From: Shewanella sp. CG12_big_fil_rev_8_21_14_0_65_47_15 | Lineage (GTDB): Bacteria > Pseudomonadota > Gammaproteobacteria > Enterobacterales > Shewanellaceae | Direction: 5' to 3' | DNA: 64,000 nt | NCBI RefSeq assembly: GCF_002783505.1 | Contig: NZ_PFGL01000053.1 | Span: 1-64,000 of the forward strand | Shown: positions 25,309-35,137 of the stretch, one piece after another | Numbering within the stretch: the stretch's first letter is position 1 | How the letters are laid out: the number at the start of each line of letters is the position of its first letter | Notes under the pieces: model-generated | Databases searched by the model: none | Seen by the model: only the letters and a program-made list of their open reading frames with translations | What the model was told of the DNA's origin: nothing | Position numbers and translations under genes: made by a program

Positions 25309-26070
25309 CTAATGAGATTGATCTCTCGCGCCGGGCCACTCGTAATGCAGGGTCGGTTTATACTCGAACTCCATATAACGCTCACCGAGTATAGCTTTCA
25401 AGCTACCATCTTGGTGCATCTCCTGTAGCGCGGGAGATATTTGTTCGACAAAAGCCTGTCCAAGAGGCGTCTTCCAGACGGTCAAGTAATCGTAACCGAC
25501 ACTGATAGGAAAGTTGGGATCGTAGACGAGGGTATCGGCGAAAATGAGCCAGTCGGGCATAAAACCGACAATTGCATCGATCCGACCAACACTGAGTTTT
25601 TTAAATTGCAGATCCTCATTACCCACATAATCTAACTTAACACCGTAGGCCAATAGCGTGTGATAATAAGCCTCATAACCTATAACGCCCCCCACTCTCA
25701 GCCCTTTCAACTGCTCAACACTGGAAATAGCCGCGCTGCCCTTGCGAGTAAATACAAACAGCTTATAGACCCCGAGTGGATAACTGGTCAGTATCTGTTC
25801 ATCACCAATCTCATCGACCACCGCACTTGTCATGCCATAAATGGCAAGGACTTCTTTACTGGTAAAGGCCTTCACCGCTCGTTTCAATGGATAGACCTGC
25901 TCGTTCAGGGAAACACCACTGCGTCTGGCGGCTTCGGTCAAAATCTGCTGATAGGGACCATCACCCTGCTCATTAATTATGCCAATAAAAAGACCCGCAG
26001 CCACTTTGATTTCCTGTGCCACCGCTGGCGAAGCCATACATACTAAGCATAATGCCGCTAACCATTTCAT
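25309..26070 (-). CDS. Periplasmic solute-binding protein, family 3-like
   Basis: The roughly 253-residue protein begins at the ATG at 26070, with AAGGGAT upstream and a clean signal peptide (MKWLAALCLVCMASPAVAQ). The open frame to 26136 is not a credible start. The body follows the type-3 binding-protein fold: EIKVAAGLFIGIINEQGDGP, AARRSGVSLNEQVYPLKRAVKAF, then VEQLKGLRVGGVIGYEAYYHTLL and VGRIDAIVGFMPDWLIF. No permease or ATPase gene is adjacent, so it may be an orphan or a signalling sensor. The ligand is unknown. Confidence 0.8.
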   Translation of the reverse strand: MKWLAALCLVCMASPAVAQEIKVAAGLFIGIINEQGDGPYQQILTEAARRSGVSLNEQVYPLKRAVKAFTSKEVLAIYGMTSAVVDEIGDEQILTSYPLGVYKLFVFTRKGSAAISSVEQLKGLRVGGVIGYEAYYHTLLAYGVKLDYVGNEDLQFKKLSVGRIDAIVGFMPDWLIFADTLVYDPNFPISVGYDYLTVWKTPLGQAFVEQISPALQEMHQDGSLKAILGERYMEFEYKPTLHYEWPGARDQSH

Positions 26071-26136
26071 CGTTATCCCTTCACTGTGATACTCAGTACA
26101 TGCCCAATTCCATTTTGTATCTATCCCTATCTGCAA

Positions 26137-26594
26137 AGCCTCAATAACGGGTATTCAACGGATGAAAACCTAGGACCTGTTATGGGGATGCTCGCCTAAG
26201 TTCACCTGAGTGGCATAAAGATCTCACCGCGCCTAATGGAGCACACCTTATCAAAGCACTGACAACCATCAGAGTTATTTAATTATAGGACGATAATTTT
26301 TTCTCACCTTTCAAAGATAGCAACGGGTATTCCAGTAGAGTTAATCAGGTCGCCCATTGTTAACACTCGCTAAAGGTATGCTCAGGGATTAACGAGATTA
26401 AGCATTGCATGCTAGTAACCGGGCGACATGGCCTCTCATTCATATCGGAGGTAACTAATGTATGTCACTTCGCTAGGATGAATACTGCACAGCAGCGTTA
26501 GGACGAGCACCATGGATGACGAACGGGCAGTTAAACATGGAGGTTATTCGCGGGGGGATTCCCCAAAGGGGGACAGACGCTTTAGTCCTTTAGG
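26137..26594. repeat. Gene-free spacer with repeat copy 3 and a faint relic of the structured repeat
   Basis: The third 30-bp repeat copy is at 26377-26406 (TATGCTCAGGGATTAACGAG...). Around 26455-26530 ACTTCGCTAGG, TTAGGACGAGCA and CATGGATG recall pieces of the 776-1150 element, but the stems are not intact. No coding potential recognised. Confidence 0.45.
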
Positions 26595-27386
26595 TTAAAT
26601 CTTCACGCAGACAAATAGCGCATTGCCGGAGGCTAAATCCCAGGGGACGATTCTTTCATAATCGTGTTCGAAAACATGCACTTCAAAATAGGGCGCTAAC
26701 AGCGTCTGTAGCTCAGTAAAACTGGTGGCAACCATGGCATGTTGATCCTGCCATAACTCGGTTTGGCGCAGGTTATCCTCGGCATTCAGCTCTACATCAG
26801 TGAGCCGACCGAAGGGCTGATTGCTCTTCTCAATACTGAGATTTAGCGACTGTTTCTCCCCCTGTCCACTGTAATGCCAGCCGGATTCGAAGGCGAAATG
26901 GCTGCCATCAAACTCGGCAAAATGCTTAATCGAGGCAGTGTTATCGATCCTGTGCTTATCGACAGTATTAAAACAAAACAATCCGCCCTCATTGAGCGCA
27001 CTGTGCACACTCGCAATGCAGCTTTTAAGGCGTTCTATCCCCGCACTGTAATGGATGGAATATAAAAAACAGGTAATCAAATCAACGGGCTGTTCTACGT
27101 AAAAGGCCGTCATATCCTGCAGTGCAAACTGAGCCTCAGGACAGCGGCGCATGGCCATATCGAGCATAGGCTGATTGATATCGAGGCCACTACACTGATA
27201 ACCAAGATCGATAAAATGCCGCACATGGGGGCCAGTACCGCAGGCTAAATCGAGGTGTTGTTTACCATTATTGCCCAGGAACTGATGCAGACGATGGATG
27301 CTCGCACTCTGTTGCTGGTAGTTAATATCGGCACACATTAAATCGTAATAGCCGGAGAGATCGGTATAAAGCGCGTTGGAAGACAT
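26595..27386 (-). CDS. Class I SAM-dependent methyltransferase
   Basis: The 263 residues follow the Rossmann methyltransferase order: motif I HLDLACGTGPH (42-52), acidic residue in CSGLDINQPML (about 66-76), motif II ALQDMTAFYV, and a DLITCFLYSIHYS strand. It resembles the Methyltransf_25/11 group, and the C-terminal beta domain fits small-molecule or tRNA-type enzymes without deciding between them. There is no operon partner. The substrate cannot be inferred. Confidence 0.85.
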   Translation of the reverse strand: MSSNALYTDLSGYYDLMCADINYQQQSASIHRLHQFLGNNGKQHLDLACGTGPHVRHFIDLGYQCSGLDINQPMLDMAMRRCPEAQFALQDMTAFYVEQPVDLITCFLYSIHYSAGIERLKSCIASVHSALNEGGLFCFNTVDKHRIDNTASIKHFAEFDGSHFAFESGWHYSGQGEKQSLNLSIEKSNQPFGRLTDVELNAEDNLRQTELWQDQHAMVATSFTELQTLLAPYFEVHVFEHDYERIVPWDLASGNALFVCVKI

Positions 27387-27534
27387 AGCTGTGAATAGGT
27401 GGCATGGGCAATTAAGGGTGGCGCATGATATATCAGTTAGTCGATATCAGAAACAAACAATTGCCCCCATGACTGGACTACCTATGGGAAAATAGTGAAC
27501 TCACAGCACACATCGAGCTCACACTCACGATTAA

Positions 27535-27996
27535 CTACTTACAGGCACATCTCGCGGATTGCTCACAGGGCGGCGCGGCGGCCACTTCACACATACCCGC
27601 GGTTTTACCCTCACCGACACACCAAGCATTACAGTCAAAGGTATCGGGATGACCTAAGTCATCACTGTGACCGTGTATCACATCTTTGCCGGGATTAGAT
27701 TCGACTAACAGGCCATCGGGCAAACACGCCTCGCCAAACATTCTGCCATTCGCAGTGCCCTGTTCATCGGTGCCGACATGGCAACCGGCAACACCGGGGG
27801 CAACACCATCACTGTCCTTCCACCAGCTCTGTTTGTTCTCTTGCCAATCTGAGGGTTTAAATTCTATGGTGCCCATGGCACCGGCCATTCCCTTGGCGCC
27901 ATCCGAGGGTTCACCGATTTCACCGTGGGCAAATACTTGGCTAGCTAGCAGCAAGGAACAAGATGCAAATAGGGCTAAAGCTGTAAACTGTTTCAT
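27535..27996 (-). CDS. Small exported Cys-rich protein of unknown function
   Basis: The 153 residues start with a clear signal peptide (MKQFTALALFASCSLLLASQVFA, cleavage before HGEIG). The mature part has eight Cys, mostly clustered at the C-terminus (DCNAWC, GMC, PPC, ARCACK), and many His and Asp (HGHSDDLGHPD). An even Cys count in a secreted protein suggests disulfides, or a metal site with the His residues; both are inference. It is a single gene, with the EAL relic upstream on the same strand. Confidence 0.75.
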   Translation of the reverse strand: MKQFTALALFASCSLLLASQVFAHGEIGEPSDGAKGMAGAMGTIEFKPSDWQENKQSWWKDSDGVAPGVAGCHVGTDEQGTANGRMFGEACLPDGLLVESNPGKDVIHGHSDDLGHPDTFDCNAWCVGEGKTAGMCEVAAAPPCEQSARCACK

Positions 27997-28055
27997 AACA
28001 CCTCCTTTGTTTGAGTCAGAGTAAGCTTAGTCTGATGTCTCAATATCGCCACCTT

Positions 28056-28312
28056 TTAGGGGCGATAACCTAGCAAGGAAAGAGCAACGAGATAATTCAG
28101 TTCGGCTTCAATCTCAACACCCTCGGCCAAGACTCTGGTATTAAGTTCTAAACAAATACGCAGAATTTCAGCTACCGCCAGCGGTTTTTCTTTATCGATA
28201 TCACAGAGCAAAGTCATATCGAGTTTTAGTACTTGGGCATACAGCGCATCCAGCCAACTTAAATCAGACTTAAGCAGTATTCGCGATTTTAACCCGCAAA
28301 ATCTAACAAATG
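28056..28312 (-). pseudogene. Relic of an EAL (c-di-GMP phosphodiesterase) domain, C-terminal fragment
   Basis: The minus-strand frame ending at 28056 reads LDFCGLKSRI, then SWLDALYAQVLKLDMTLL and RVLAEGVEIEAELNYL. This is the late EAL-domain pattern (DFG region, LKLD, AEGVE). No start codon, signature EAL motif or upstream domains are present, and the frame runs directly into the Fur box of the next gene. It is therefore a decayed 3' remnant. It is short and was probably missed as a gene. Confidence 0.7.
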
Positions 28313-28313
28313 T

Positions 28314-28333
28314 AAATGATAACGAATATCATT
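28314..28333. promoter_or_regulatory. Fur box upstream of the siderophore receptor
   Basis: AAATGATAACGAATATCATT is close to the GATAATGATAATCATTATC consensus and near-palindromic. It lies about 68 bases before the receptor start, so iron-dependent repression is expected. Confidence 0.8.
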
Positions 28334-28400
28334 AACTTAACCGTACGCTTGCGTTATATTGTGCTCACTTTTCCATCCTACCCAAAAAATATCAGGCTTA

Positions 28401-30551
28401 ATGATGAACACACTGCGCTTGTCCACACTCTATTCGGCAATAATCATTGCACTATCTACAGCTATGCCAAGCTATGCCGATGATGCCGCTCCCAATGAAA
28501 ATGTCGATGAAAAAATTGAAAAAATAGAAATCAAAGGCAGTTATATTGCAGGTTACAACGCCAGTACAGCCAGTGGTGCTTCAAAATTAGAATTGCCAAT
28601 CAGTGATATTCCGCAATCTGTCTCTGTAATTACCAGCGCGCAAATGAGCGACTTCCAACTCACTAATATCAACACGGTTTTAGATACAGCGACGGGTGTC
28701 AATGTTGAACGTATCGAGACTGACCGTACTTATTACACGGCCCGCGGCTTTGATATCACTAATTTCCAGATTGATGGTATCGGCCTACCATTAAGCTCCG
28801 GCAGTAACCATTCTGACGAAGATACCGCCATTTATGACCGCGTCGAAGTGATCCGCGGCGCCAATGGTTTAATGACAGGTGTGGGTAATCCCTCTGCCAC
28901 GGTAAACTTTATTCGCAAGCGCCCAACAGCAGACAATCAACTTAATATTAATGCCAGCTACGGCAGTTTTGACAATGCTCGCCTTGAACTCGATGGCACA
29001 GTGAAACTGGGCGAAAAAGTCGCCGCCAGAGCGGTGGCGGTGAAGCAAGTTCAAGACTCCTATCTTGATCGCTATCAACAAGACAAGAATGTCCTGTATG
29101 CCATGCTTGAGGCACAATTATCCGATAACACCACTCTTTCACTCAGCCATGCTTATATCAAAAATGACACAGATGGTGGCCTATGGGGGGCATTGCCGCT
29201 GTATTATACCGACGGTAGCGCGACCAATTATGATCGCTCTACTAGCACCTCGGCCAATTGGTCATCATGGCTAGTTGAGAAGCACAATACTGTGGTTGAG
29301 CTAAGTCATTACTTTAACGATGACTGGCACCTACGTGCGACTTACTCGCATAAATCAACCGATGAAGACACCCAGCTTTTTTATGTTTATGGTACACCGG
29401 ATAAAACCACAGAGTTAGGTCTGACCGGTTACGGCAGTGAATACGATGCAACGGAAAGCAGCGATTTGGCCGATGTGTACGTTAAAGGCGATATCAATTT
29501 GTTTGGCCGTGATCACCAGTTAGTTTTTGGCCTAAACTACTCAACGTCAGACAAACAAGAACACTCACTCTACGACTACACCACAGGCAATGGTTTCCCT
29601 GCCATGCCAGACCTCAATACGTGGGAGGGCAATACGCCCTATCCCACCTTTGCCGACAGTCCATTGGGGAGCGATGTTAACTCAACCCAAAAAGCCGCTT
29701 ATTTCACGGGACGGTTTAATTTGTTTGAAGACATGCACTTAATTGCTGGTGGCCGCTTTAACCAATGGGAAGCAGAAGGTGAATCCTACGGTGAATCGCG
29801 GGATACCGATGCACAAGATTTCATCCCTTACCTAGGGCTTGTCTATCGTTTTATGCCCGAACTGGTGGCCTATGCCAGCTATACGGAAACCTTCCTCGCG
29901 CAAATTAAAAGAGACAGTAACAATCAACTCATTGACCCTGTGACAGGCGAAAGCCGCGAAATAGGCTTAAAGAGCGAATTATTTGAAGGTAAGTTAATCG
30001 CCAGTCTCGCCTACTTCGATGTAGAGCAAGTGAACTTGGCAATCCCGCTGAACAGCAATCCTGATAACATGTTTATTGCAGGTGATGGGATCAATAGCAA
30101 AGGTTACGAACTGGATATAGCCGGAGAGGTTTATCCAGGTTTGCAGGTGAGCTTAGGTTATACAGACTTCAACATTAATGGCCGCGATGAGGTTGCCAAA
30201 CTGGTAAAAGAATACACGCCAAGTAAGTTATTTAAGTTAAGTGCTGTCTATGATGTTGAGCAACTCGAAGGCTTAAGCTTTGGTGTTAACATGCGCTGGC
30301 AGGATGATATTTCCCGCTACCAAGGTAATGTTGGTGAAAGTTTTACGAATGCTGGCGCAGCCATTATTACTCGCCAAGACGCCTATGCCATCGTCGACTT
30401 GATGGCGCGCTACGCCTTTACTGAAAATATCAGCCTAACGTTAAATGCCAACAACGTGACCGATGAGAAATATATCAACAGCTTATACTGGGCACAAGGT
30501 TTCTACGGCGCACCAGCCAACTATAGTGCAACTGTGAGCTGGAAAATGTAA
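28401..30551 (+). CDS. TonB-dependent siderophore receptor
   Basis: This is an outer-membrane beta-barrel of about 716 residues. The signal peptide MMNTLRLSTLYSAIIIALST...ADD is followed by a TonB-box-like region and the plug motif LPISDIPQSVSVITSAQM, typical of ferric-siderophore receptors of the FhuE/FpvA type. The plug continues with RGFDI.NFQIDGIGLP and YDRVEVIRGANGLM. I prefer ATG at 28401 (CAGG 5 bases upstream) over 28359, which lies before any signal peptide. The last residue is Met, not the usual Phe. The siderophore is unknown. Confidence 0.88.
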   Translation: MMNTLRLSTLYSAIIIALSTAMPSYADDAAPNENVDEKIEKIEIKGSYIAGYNASTASGASKLELPISDIPQSVSVITSAQMSDFQLTNINTVLDTATGVNVERIETDRTYYTARGFDITNFQIDGIGLPLSSGSNHSDEDTAIYDRVEVIRGANGLMTGVGNPSATVNFIRKRPTADNQLNINASYGSFDNARLELDGTVKLGEKVAARAVAVKQVQDSYLDRYQQDKNVLYAMLEAQLSDNTTLSLSHAYIKNDTDGGLWGALPLYYTDGSATNYDRSTSTSANWSSWLVEKHNTVVELSHYFNDDWHLRATYSHKSTDEDTQLFYVYGTPDKTTELGLTGYGSEYDATESSDLADVYVKGDINLFGRDHQLVFGLNYSTSDKQEHSLYDYTTGNGFPAMPDLNTWEGNTPYPTFADSPLGSDVNSTQKAAYFTGRFNLFEDMHLIAGGRFNQWEAEGESYGESRDTDAQDFIPYLGLVYRFMPELVAYASYTETFLAQIKRDSNNQLIDPVTGESREIGLKSELFEGKLIASLAYFDVEQVNLAIPLNSNPDNMFIAGDGINSKGYELDIAGEVYPGLQVSLGYTDFNINGRDEVAKLVKEYTPSKLFKLSAVYDVEQLEGLSFGVNMRWQDDISRYQGNVGESFTNAGAAIITRQDAYAIVDLMARYAFTENISLTLNANNVTDEKYINSLYWAQGFYGAPANYSATVSWKM

Positions 30552-30592
30552 CGCTATTTAGGATGGGTCAATCCCAATAAAAAGGGCTAATC

Positions 30593-30625
30593 AAAAGGGC
30601 AGACTCGATTTAAGTCTGCCCTTTT
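30593..30625. terminator. Bidirectional terminator after the siderophore receptor
   Basis: AAAAGGGCAGACT-CGATTTA-AGTCTGCCCTTTT is a perfect 13-bp stem between two convergent genes. Confidence 0.85.
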
Positions 30626-30672
30626 CTATTCTTCAGCATCTATTACTTCAACACTTGTTACTTCAACACTGG

Positions 30673-31386
30673 TTACTTCAACTTATAAATCACTTCGACC
30701 CTATCTTCTATGCTCACTTGGCCATATTGATAGCTCTCGGCGGCGCCCATGGCATCGGCTTTGGCATTCATACGTAACATGACAGGTTGCACAGGGCGTT
30801 GATCGTAATAACGGATCTGCCAGATCTTACCTAGGTTCTCACCAAAGCCTTTAGCCAAAGACTCGGCTTTTTGTTTGGCATCCACAATCGCAGCTTGACG
30901 TGCCTTGGCGACGTATTCCGCTTCTTTGCTCGACTTAAGGGCGATATTGTTCACCCGATTCATGCCCTCTTCTAAGGCCGAATCTAAGATAGCATTTAAG
31001 CGGCTTAAGTCTGTTACCGTCACGGTAATTTGACGACTGGCGGTGTAACCCGTCAGCTCAGGTGCCTTATCCTGCACATAGGTGTATTGCGGCTGAAGAT
31101 TTAAATTCGCGCTCTGGATCTGGTCTTTAGCCACACCAGCTGCCGTTAAACGGGCGATAAACTTAGCCACGGCGGCATCGGAATTATCCTTGGCGGCTTT
31201 AGCGGTTTTTTCGGTCACGGCCACTTCCACATTCACATCCGCCATATCGGGCTCGACTCGAATTTGGCTCACACCCATAGTTTCAATATGGGGGAAATCG
31301 ACCCCAGCGGCGAGCACTTGGGGCGCCATAAACGCACTCGAAAAAAGACCACCCGCCACCAATACCGCTAAAAGAGAACTTTTCAT
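30673..31386 (-). CDS. SIMPL-domain (DUF541) periplasmic protein
   Basis: The 237 residues begin with a signal peptide (MKSSLLAVLVAGGLFSSAFM...VLA). The DUF541/SIMPL domain follows: TMGVSQIRVEPDMADVNVEV, then YTASRQITVTVTDLSRL and ARQAAIVDAKQKAESLAKGF. E. coli YggE is the best-known relative and is linked to oxidative stress tolerance. The ATG follows TTGGAG. Just past the stop, the sequence around it (GTTGAAGTAA) is repeated twice more in tandem at 30646-30685. Confidence 0.85.
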   Translation of the reverse strand: MKSSLLAVLVAGGLFSSAFMAPQVLAAGVDFPHIETMGVSQIRVEPDMADVNVEVAVTEKTAKAAKDNSDAAVAKFIARLTAAGVAKDQIQSANLNLQPQYTYVQDKAPELTGYTASRQITVTVTDLSRLNAILDSALEEGMNRVNNIALKSSKEAEYVAKARQAAIVDAKQKAESLAKGFGENLGKIWQIRYYDQRPVQPVMLRMNAKADAMGAAESYQYGQVSIEDRVEVIYKLK

Positions 31387-31803
31387 AACTTACTCCAAAA
31401 TAATGTGCTTATAGCTAAACCACTTCAAATAGAACGCATATCCAAACGAGACGGCTAACACGACTGTGTCGCTTATTTAGCGCTTAGGCTATCAGTAAAA
31501 AGTGCCAATACCTGTGCCAATATGTAACAGCATCAACAAACTGTTTCTTGCTCCCTATAAACGCGACGAATTTTAAAAAGGGTTATTTTTTCTGAAAAAT
31601 ATTTAGCTCGTTTTATCCCTATGGATTCGACTGCGGATCTCTAGCGGATATTTCTATACCCATACCCAAAATAGGCTTTAGGGTTAACTGGCATATTCAG
31701 CGCCCCAGTTGTACACTTTTCAGCCAAAGCTACTGTACCTTTTAATCACTTCAGGTATAATCCGCCATCTTTTTTAAGGCGGCTTATACCTCAGCGAGAA
31801 ACC
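31387..31803 (+). promoter_or_regulatory. rimO upstream region with a consensus -10 box
   Basis: No gene is seen in this 417-base gap. TATAAT at 31756-31761 is a perfect -10 hexamer; the -35 match is poor. A CCGCC/GGCGG hairpin (31762-31782) follows at the expected transcript start, 22 bases before the rimO ATG. Confidence 0.4.
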
Positions 31804-33222
31804 ATGACAGTTGAAACTTTTAAACCCAAGCAAACGACCACGCTTGATATCCCAGTCAAAACATTAGAAGCAACAAGCACTAATGCTGTTACCACTGGGA
31901 ATCGCATCGGTTTCGTGTCTTTGGGCTGCCCAAAAAACCTCGTGGATTCAGAGCGTATTCTGACTCAGTTACGCATCGACGGCTACGAAGTGACTAACAG
32001 CTACGACAATGCCGACTTAGTTATCGTCAACACCTGCGGCTTTATCGATGCTGCGGTTGAAGAATCTCTGGACGCTGTGCGTGAAGCACTAGAAGAAAAC
32101 GGCAAAGTGATCGTTACTGGCTGCCTTGGCGCCAAAGAAAACCAAATCCGCGAAGTGCACCCAGATGTGTTAGAAATCACTGGCCCACACAGCTACGAAG
32201 CCGTGTTGAAGCACGTTCACAAATATGTGCCTAAGCCAGAGCACAACCCTTTCACGTCATTAATCCCACAAACTGGGGTTAAGTTAACGCCTAAGCATTA
32301 CGCTTATTTAAAGATTTCAGAAGGTTGCGACAACCGCTGTACTTTCTGCATCATTCCTTCGCTACGTGGTGACCTCGACAGCCGCAATGCGGGTAGCGTC
32401 TTAGATGAAGCTAAGCGTTTAGTAGAATCAGGCGTGCAAGAAATTTTAGTCGTGAGCCAAGACACCTCGGCCTACGGCAAAGACAAGGGCGGTCGTACCG
32501 ATTTTTGGAACGGTATGCCAGTCAAGCAAGACATTACTAGCCTAGCGCGCCAACTGGGTAAAATGGGCGCTTGGGTGCGTCTGCATTACATCTACCCCTA
32601 CCCATGGGTTGACGATCTGATCCCGCTAATGGCGGAAGGTTTGATCCTGCCGTATTTGGATATTCCAATGCAGCATGCAAGCCCGCGCATCCTCAAGATG
32701 ATGAAGCGTCCAGGCCGTGTTGACCGTCAGTTAGAAGCGATCCAACGCTGGCGTGAAATCTGCCCAGATCTAGTGATCCGCTCGACCTTTATCGTCGGCT
32801 TCCCAGGTGAAACCGAAGAAGACTTCGAAATGTTGCTCGACTTCTTACGTGAAGCTCGCCTCGATCGCGTGGGTTGCTTTAAGTATTCAGAAGTGGATGG
32901 CGCCGTCGCCAACACCATCGCCGAGCTTATCAGCGAAGAAGTGAAAGAAGACAGATACCACAGATTTATGGAAGTCCAAGCCGAGATCAGCGCCGAGCGT
33001 TTAGCCCGTTTCGTTGGCCGCATCTTAGACATTCTGATTGACGATGTAGACGAAGAAGGCGCCATTGGCCGCAGCTTTGCCGATGCACCAGAAATCGACG
33101 GCATGGTGTTTATCAATGGTGAAACTGAGCTGGAACCTGGCATGTTGGTTCGTGCTCGCATCACCCATTCAGACGAACACGATCTGTGGGCCGAAGTGGT
33201 CGACGCAGACACCCAAGACTAA
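31804..33222 (+). CDS. rimO: Ribosomal protein S12 methylthiotransferase RimO
   Basis: RimO is a radical-SAM enzyme that methylthiolates the conserved Asp of ribosomal protein S12. Domain order: UPF0004 with cluster Cys at 42, 78 and 107; radical SAM with CDNRCTFC (Cys175, 179, 182); and a C-terminal TRAM domain ([20 protein letters not shown]). The 472 residues include a longer N-terminus than the E. coli enzyme. MiaB, the tRNA-modifying paralogue, is excluded by [14 protein letters not shown] at the start. A GAG stands 7 bases before the ATG. It is a single-gene unit. Confidence 0.95.
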   Translation: MTVETFKPKQTTTLDIPVKTLEATSTNAVTTGNRIGFVSLGCPKNLVDSERILTQLRIDGYEVTNSYDNADLVIVNTCGFIDAAVEESLDAVREALEENGKVIVTGCLGAKENQIREVHPDVLEITGPHSYEAVLKHVHKYVPKPEHNPFTSLIPQTGVKLTPKHYAYLKISEGCDNRCTFCIIPSLRGDLDSRNAGSVLDEAKRLVESGVQEILVVSQDTSAYGKDKGGRTDFWNGMPVKQDITSLARQLGKMGAWVRLHYIYPYPWVDDLIPLMAEGLILPYLDIPMQHASPRILKMMKRPGRVDRQLEAIQRWREICPDLVIRSTFIVGFPGETEEDFEMLLDFLREARLDRVGCFKYSEVDGAVANTIAELISEEVKEDRYHRFMEVQAEISAERLARFVGRILDILIDDVDEEGAIGRSFADAPEIDGMVFINGETELEPGMLVRARITHSDEHDLWAEVVDADTQD

Positions 33223-33265
33223 GCTAGATTCTAGATTCTCGCAGCTGCGCTCTTTGCAGCGTCCT

Positions 33266-33288
33266 AGCAGGGCGAAGCCTGCCCTGCT
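33266..33288. terminator. Terminator between rimO and fumC
   Basis: AGCAGGGC-GAAGCCT-GCCCTGCT then TTTTA on the plus strand, serving rimO; fumC converges from the other side. Confidence 0.8.
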
Positions 33289-33299
33289 TTTTACCTTCA

Positions 33300-34703
33300 C
33301 TAGACATCTGGCCCCAACATCTTATTGGCATCGACCCAAAGCTCGAACTCTTCCGCCGTGACGAACTCAAGTTCCAATGCCGCTTGGCGCAGCGTCTTGT
33401 GCTCACTATGGGCTTTTTTGGCGATCTTAGCGGCCTTTTCATAACCGATATGTTGATTTAGCGCCGTGACTAGCATAAGTGAGTTTTCCAGATGCAGAGC
33501 AATCTGCGGCTCATTCGCCACTATGCCGACCACGCAATGATCATTAAACGACTGGCAAGCATCCCCCAATAAGCGCCCCGATTGCAGCACATTGGCGATA
33601 ATCATCGGCTTAAACACATTGAGCTCAAACTGACCATTGCTGCCGCCAATGCTAACGGCGACATCATTGCCCATGACTTGCGCGCACACCATAGTCATGG
33701 CCTCAACCTGAGTTGGATTGACTTTGCCCGGCATGATGGACGAACCGGGTTCATTTTCAGGCAGTAATAACTCAGCGATACCGCAGCGCGGGCCAGAACC
33801 TAACATCCTAATATCATTTGCTATCTTCATTAAACTGACCGCCGCCACTTTATAGGCCACCGACAGCGCGACTAATTCATCGTGGGCAGCAAGGGCGGCA
33901 AACTTATTCGGCGCCGTCACTAAGGGCAAGCCCGTGAGCTTTGCGATATTGTCCGCCACCTTAACGGCGTAATCCTTATGGGTATTCAGCCCAGTGCCCA
34001 CGGCGGTCGCACCTAGGGCTAACTCGGCCACCCGCTTGAGACTGTGCTCAATGCCTTCGATGGCATGACTTAACTGCGCGGCATAACCCGAAAACTCTTG
34101 GCCTAAGGTTAACGGTGTCGCATCCATAAAATGGGTGCGGCCAATTTTGACTAAGTGCGCAAACTCCTCGGCCTTATCCTGCAAGCTCTGCTGCAATAAC
34201 TTCATGCAGGGCAAAACCAGCTCAACGGCTTGGCGATAGGCGGCAATGTGCATGGCGGTGGGAAAGGTATCGTTGGAGGATTGCGAGCGATTAACATCGT
34301 CATTGGGGTGCAAGCATTTAACCGCATCGGTGAGTTGCCCGCCCGAGAGCACATGGCCGCGATAGGCGATCACCTCATTGACGTTCATATTGGTTTGCGT
34401 GCCCGAGCCCGTTTGCCAAATCACCAAGGGAAATTGCGGATCGAGTTCGCCAGCAATCAGCTCATCGCACACTTGGGCAATCAATTGGGCTTTAGCTTGA
34501 GCCAAAGTGCCAAGTTGTTGATTGGTGATGGCGGCGGCTTTCTTTAAATAGCCAAAAGCGTGGATCACTTCAATCGGCATTGACGCTTCGCCCCCGATCC
34601 GAAAGTGCTGCCGCGAACGCTCGGTCTGCGCGCCCCAATAACAATCTGCGGGGACTTGTACCTCGCCCATAGTGTCGTGTTCGATTCGATATTGCTGTGC
34701 CAT
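33300..34703 (-). CDS. fumC: Fumarate hydratase class II
   Basis: This iron-free fumarase interconverts fumarate and malate in the TCA cycle. The roughly 467 residues match E. coli FumC. The superfamily signature [11 protein letters not shown] is near residue 320, and [20 protein letters not shown] and [10 protein letters not shown] are also seen. Aspartate ammonia-lyase is a close relative; the [13 protein letters not shown] segment and length favour FumC. The ATG at 34703 has AAGGAG in good spacing; an ATG six bases earlier is less well placed. Confidence 0.93.
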   Translation of the reverse strand: MAQQYRIEHDTMGEVQVPADCYWGAQTERSRQHFRIGGEASMPIEVIHAFGYLKKAAAITNQQLGTLAQAKAQLIAQVCDELIAGELDPQFPLVIWQTGSGTQTNMNVNEVIAYRGHVLSGGQLTDAVKCLHPNDDVNRSQSSNDTFPTAMHIAAYRQAVELVLPCMKLLQQSLQDKAEEFAHLVKIGRTHFMDATPLTLGQEFSGYAAQLSHAIEGIEHSLKRVAELALGATAVGTGLNTHKDYAVKVADNIAKLTGLPLVTAPNKFAALAAHDELVALSVAYKVAAVSLMKIANDIRMLGSGPRCGIAELLLPENEPGSSIMPGKVNPTQVEAMTMVCAQVMGNDVAVSIGGSNGQFELNVFKPMIIANVLQSGRLLGDACQSFNDHCVVGIVANEPQIALHLENSLMLVTALNQHIGYEKAAKIAKKAHSEHKTLRQAALELEFVTAEEFELWVDANKMLGPDV

Positions 34704-34897
34704 GCGCATCTCCTTCGCTATAGGTTAACCATACTCGTTAGAGGCAAAAGTACCAATTAATCCCAAGCTAATGTGTTCGAAGCAAACAGGCTAGCGAGAA
34801 TAAGGATGATTTAAGCGTAAACACAGGTACTGAGGCTAGGAACGGCAGAATTAACGAAGGATAAAAGCAAGCGGACTAAAACGGGGGAAGCAACAGC

Positions 34898-35137
34898 TTA
34901 ACAAAAGCTTAGGCGTAGAAAGTCGAAAGGGGTATCGCCCTTGTGCTGATACCCCTTTTGGTTACTCATTTTGAATGCCTTTCCTTTACGGTTATAGGAT
35001 CCTTTGCCCTTTTTCGCCTTTTCGGTGCGTGTCCGAAAGAGAGGACTGGTCACGATAGCTTTGAGTGCATTGTCTGTGATAGTGCCTCGCCCACTGTCGT
35101 GTTCCATCGCCACGACCGCGATTTTTTGTTTGCCCAT
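34898..35137 (-). CDS. arfA: Alternative ribosome-rescue factor ArfA
   Basis: The 79 residues contain the ArfA core: TITDNALKAIVTSPLF...EKAKKGKGSYNRKGK (about 19-52). ArfA recruits RF2 to ribosomes stalled on non-stop mRNA as a backup for tmRNA. In E. coli the mRNA is cut or terminated at a hairpin inside the coding sequence, so the normal product is itself a non-stop peptide degraded through tmRNA. A matching hairpin lies inside this gene (34926-34959), before the hydrophobic tail FDFLRLSFC. GGAG stands 6 bases before the ATG. Confidence 0.9.
   Translation of the reverse strand: MGKQKIAVVAMEHDSGRGTITDNALKAIVTSPLFRTRTEKAKKGKGSYNRKGKAFKMSNQKGYQHKGDTPFDFLRLSFC
34926..34959 (-). promoter_or_regulatory. 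Hairpin inside the arfA coding sequence
   Basis: On the minus strand AAAGGGGTATC...GATACCCCTTT forms an 11-bp perfect stem followed by CGACTTTC, placed near codons 60-70. It is the expected RNase III cleavage or termination hairpin that makes arfA expression depend on tmRNA status. Confidence 0.8.
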
